Positions 28,889-29,528 of a stretch of 29,528 nt of DNA are shown in pieces; the first letter of the stretch is position 1, and each line of letters opens with the position of its first letter. A program made the position numbers and the translations under genes. The notes under the pieces were generated by a model. It saw nothing but the letters and a program-made list of their open reading frames with translations, made no database searches and had not been told where the DNA came from. The DNA is taken from NCBI RefSeq assembly GCF_000003605.2, contig NW_003122921.1, positions 207,153-236,680 on the forward strand, written 5' to 3'. Source of the stretch: Saccoglossus kowalevskii (Eukaryota; Hemichordata; Enteropneusta; Harrimaniidae).

Positions 28889-29528
28889 GTTGGTTCTTAC
28901 TGCACTGGTGTATAGCAGAGATGGTATACTGTAAACCGCTTAAATTTCGCGGCTAGAAATTTTTGCGAGTTTGTGAATTTGGGCACATTCGCGACAACTA
29001 ATGTTCGCGATTTTGCTTTCTTTGTTTTAAATTTTCAATACAAGTTTTTCTGGTCGCGTGGTGTTCCATTCGTGAAACAATGATGTTTCGTGTAAACAAA
29101 GACGCAACCGGATGCATTACACGCCTTCAACCAAAGCGTAATACTGGGTTAATTCGTGTATAATCCCGTCTGTGTCATACTATTGTCTTAAGTATTGTTA
29201 ATGGGGGGGTTGTCTCCACCAAGCCACTTAAAAAATTCACACTTTGAGAAACTCTAGACATGTCCATACTGGTTAATCGCAACGTGTCACGAAAAACAGT
29301 ACTGGGGCCATCCGCTAAGACGTTCCTATTTCACACGTTGAAGGTGTCTCGTTTTTTCCATTGTTTCAATAATAATACTGCAGACAAAATCGGCACTGTC
29401 AAATGAAAGATCTGCTTAAAAAGCCATGATTTTGGGATGGATCATCACTTGTCGTGTTATAACCGAACGGTATACTCACTGCACTCTTCCAAGCATTTAC
29501 AATGTGGCGATTTGTTATTCGAAATCCT
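28889..29528 (+). other. DNAJA intron after first coding exon, cut by right edge
   Basis: Contains a MITE-like start near 28928 (TACTGTAAACCGCTTAAATT then TCGCGGC), with several TTCGCGA motifs to about 29045. This resembles the common TACTGTAAA terminal repeat of family A, but with different internal sequence. No next exon is seen before the edge. Confidence 0.5.

Noticed and set aside
1-29528. CRISPR arrays, bacterial operons, ribosomal RNA genes
   Set aside because: No regularly spaced short repeats, no Shine-Dalgarno-led gene clusters and no rRNA-like conserved sequence were seen; the DNA is clearly animal nuclear.

Overview
The window is AT-rich animal nuclear DNA, most likely from a marine invertebrate. 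Signs are split genes with canonical GT-AG introns, an intronless rhodopsin-family receptor, dense short inverted-repeat transposons, microsatellites and one 50-base assembly gap (14158-14207). There are no bacterial-type operons. The species cannot be fixed from the sequence alone.

Three protein-coding loci are supported. (1) A plus-strand rhodopsin-like GPCR lies at 9887-10822 in one exon. Its first membrane helix is interrupted: the natural ATG at 9862 is in another frame. A 45-bp copy of part of its third intracellular loop lies 759 bp upstream. (2) A complete ten-coding-exon, 533-residue SV2-like major facilitator transporter lies on the minus strand from 25762 (ATG) to 15436 (stop). I rebuilt it by hand; all nine splice junctions keep the frame. 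(3) The right end holds the first coding exon of a DNAJA1/DNAJA4-type J-domain co-chaperone on the plus strand (28757-28888). About 1.4 kb upstream is a compact promoter with NRF1, CCAAT, ETS and heat-shock element motifs.

Layout. 1-248 is the endonuclease end of a non-LTR retrotransposon on the minus strand. 390-1540 holds TTAA-flanked MITE pieces and a 55-bp perfect direct repeat. 2007-2184 holds CTCF-like motifs in inverted arrangement. 2818-3029 is a palindromic element flanked by an 8-bp duplication. 4686-5460 is a degenerate tandem repeat of about 314 bp. 5560-9630 has no recognisable gene. 9630-10822 is the receptor locus. 10823-15435 is gene-poor, with repeats, a CpG-rich patch and three copies of one MITE family. 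15436-25762 is the transporter, with repeats and a striking cluster of perfect heat-shock elements in its second coding intron. 25889-26105 is a palindromic element next to the transporter start. 26885-27017 is a TTAA-flanked element. 27300-29528 is the DNAJA promoter, first introns and first coding exon.

The three genes do not form a pathway. The most interesting signals are regulatory and structural: two separate groups of heat-shock elements (one expected, at the DNAJ gene; one unexplained, in the transporter intron), the broken start of the GPCR with its nearby loop copy, and several well-formed foldback elements.
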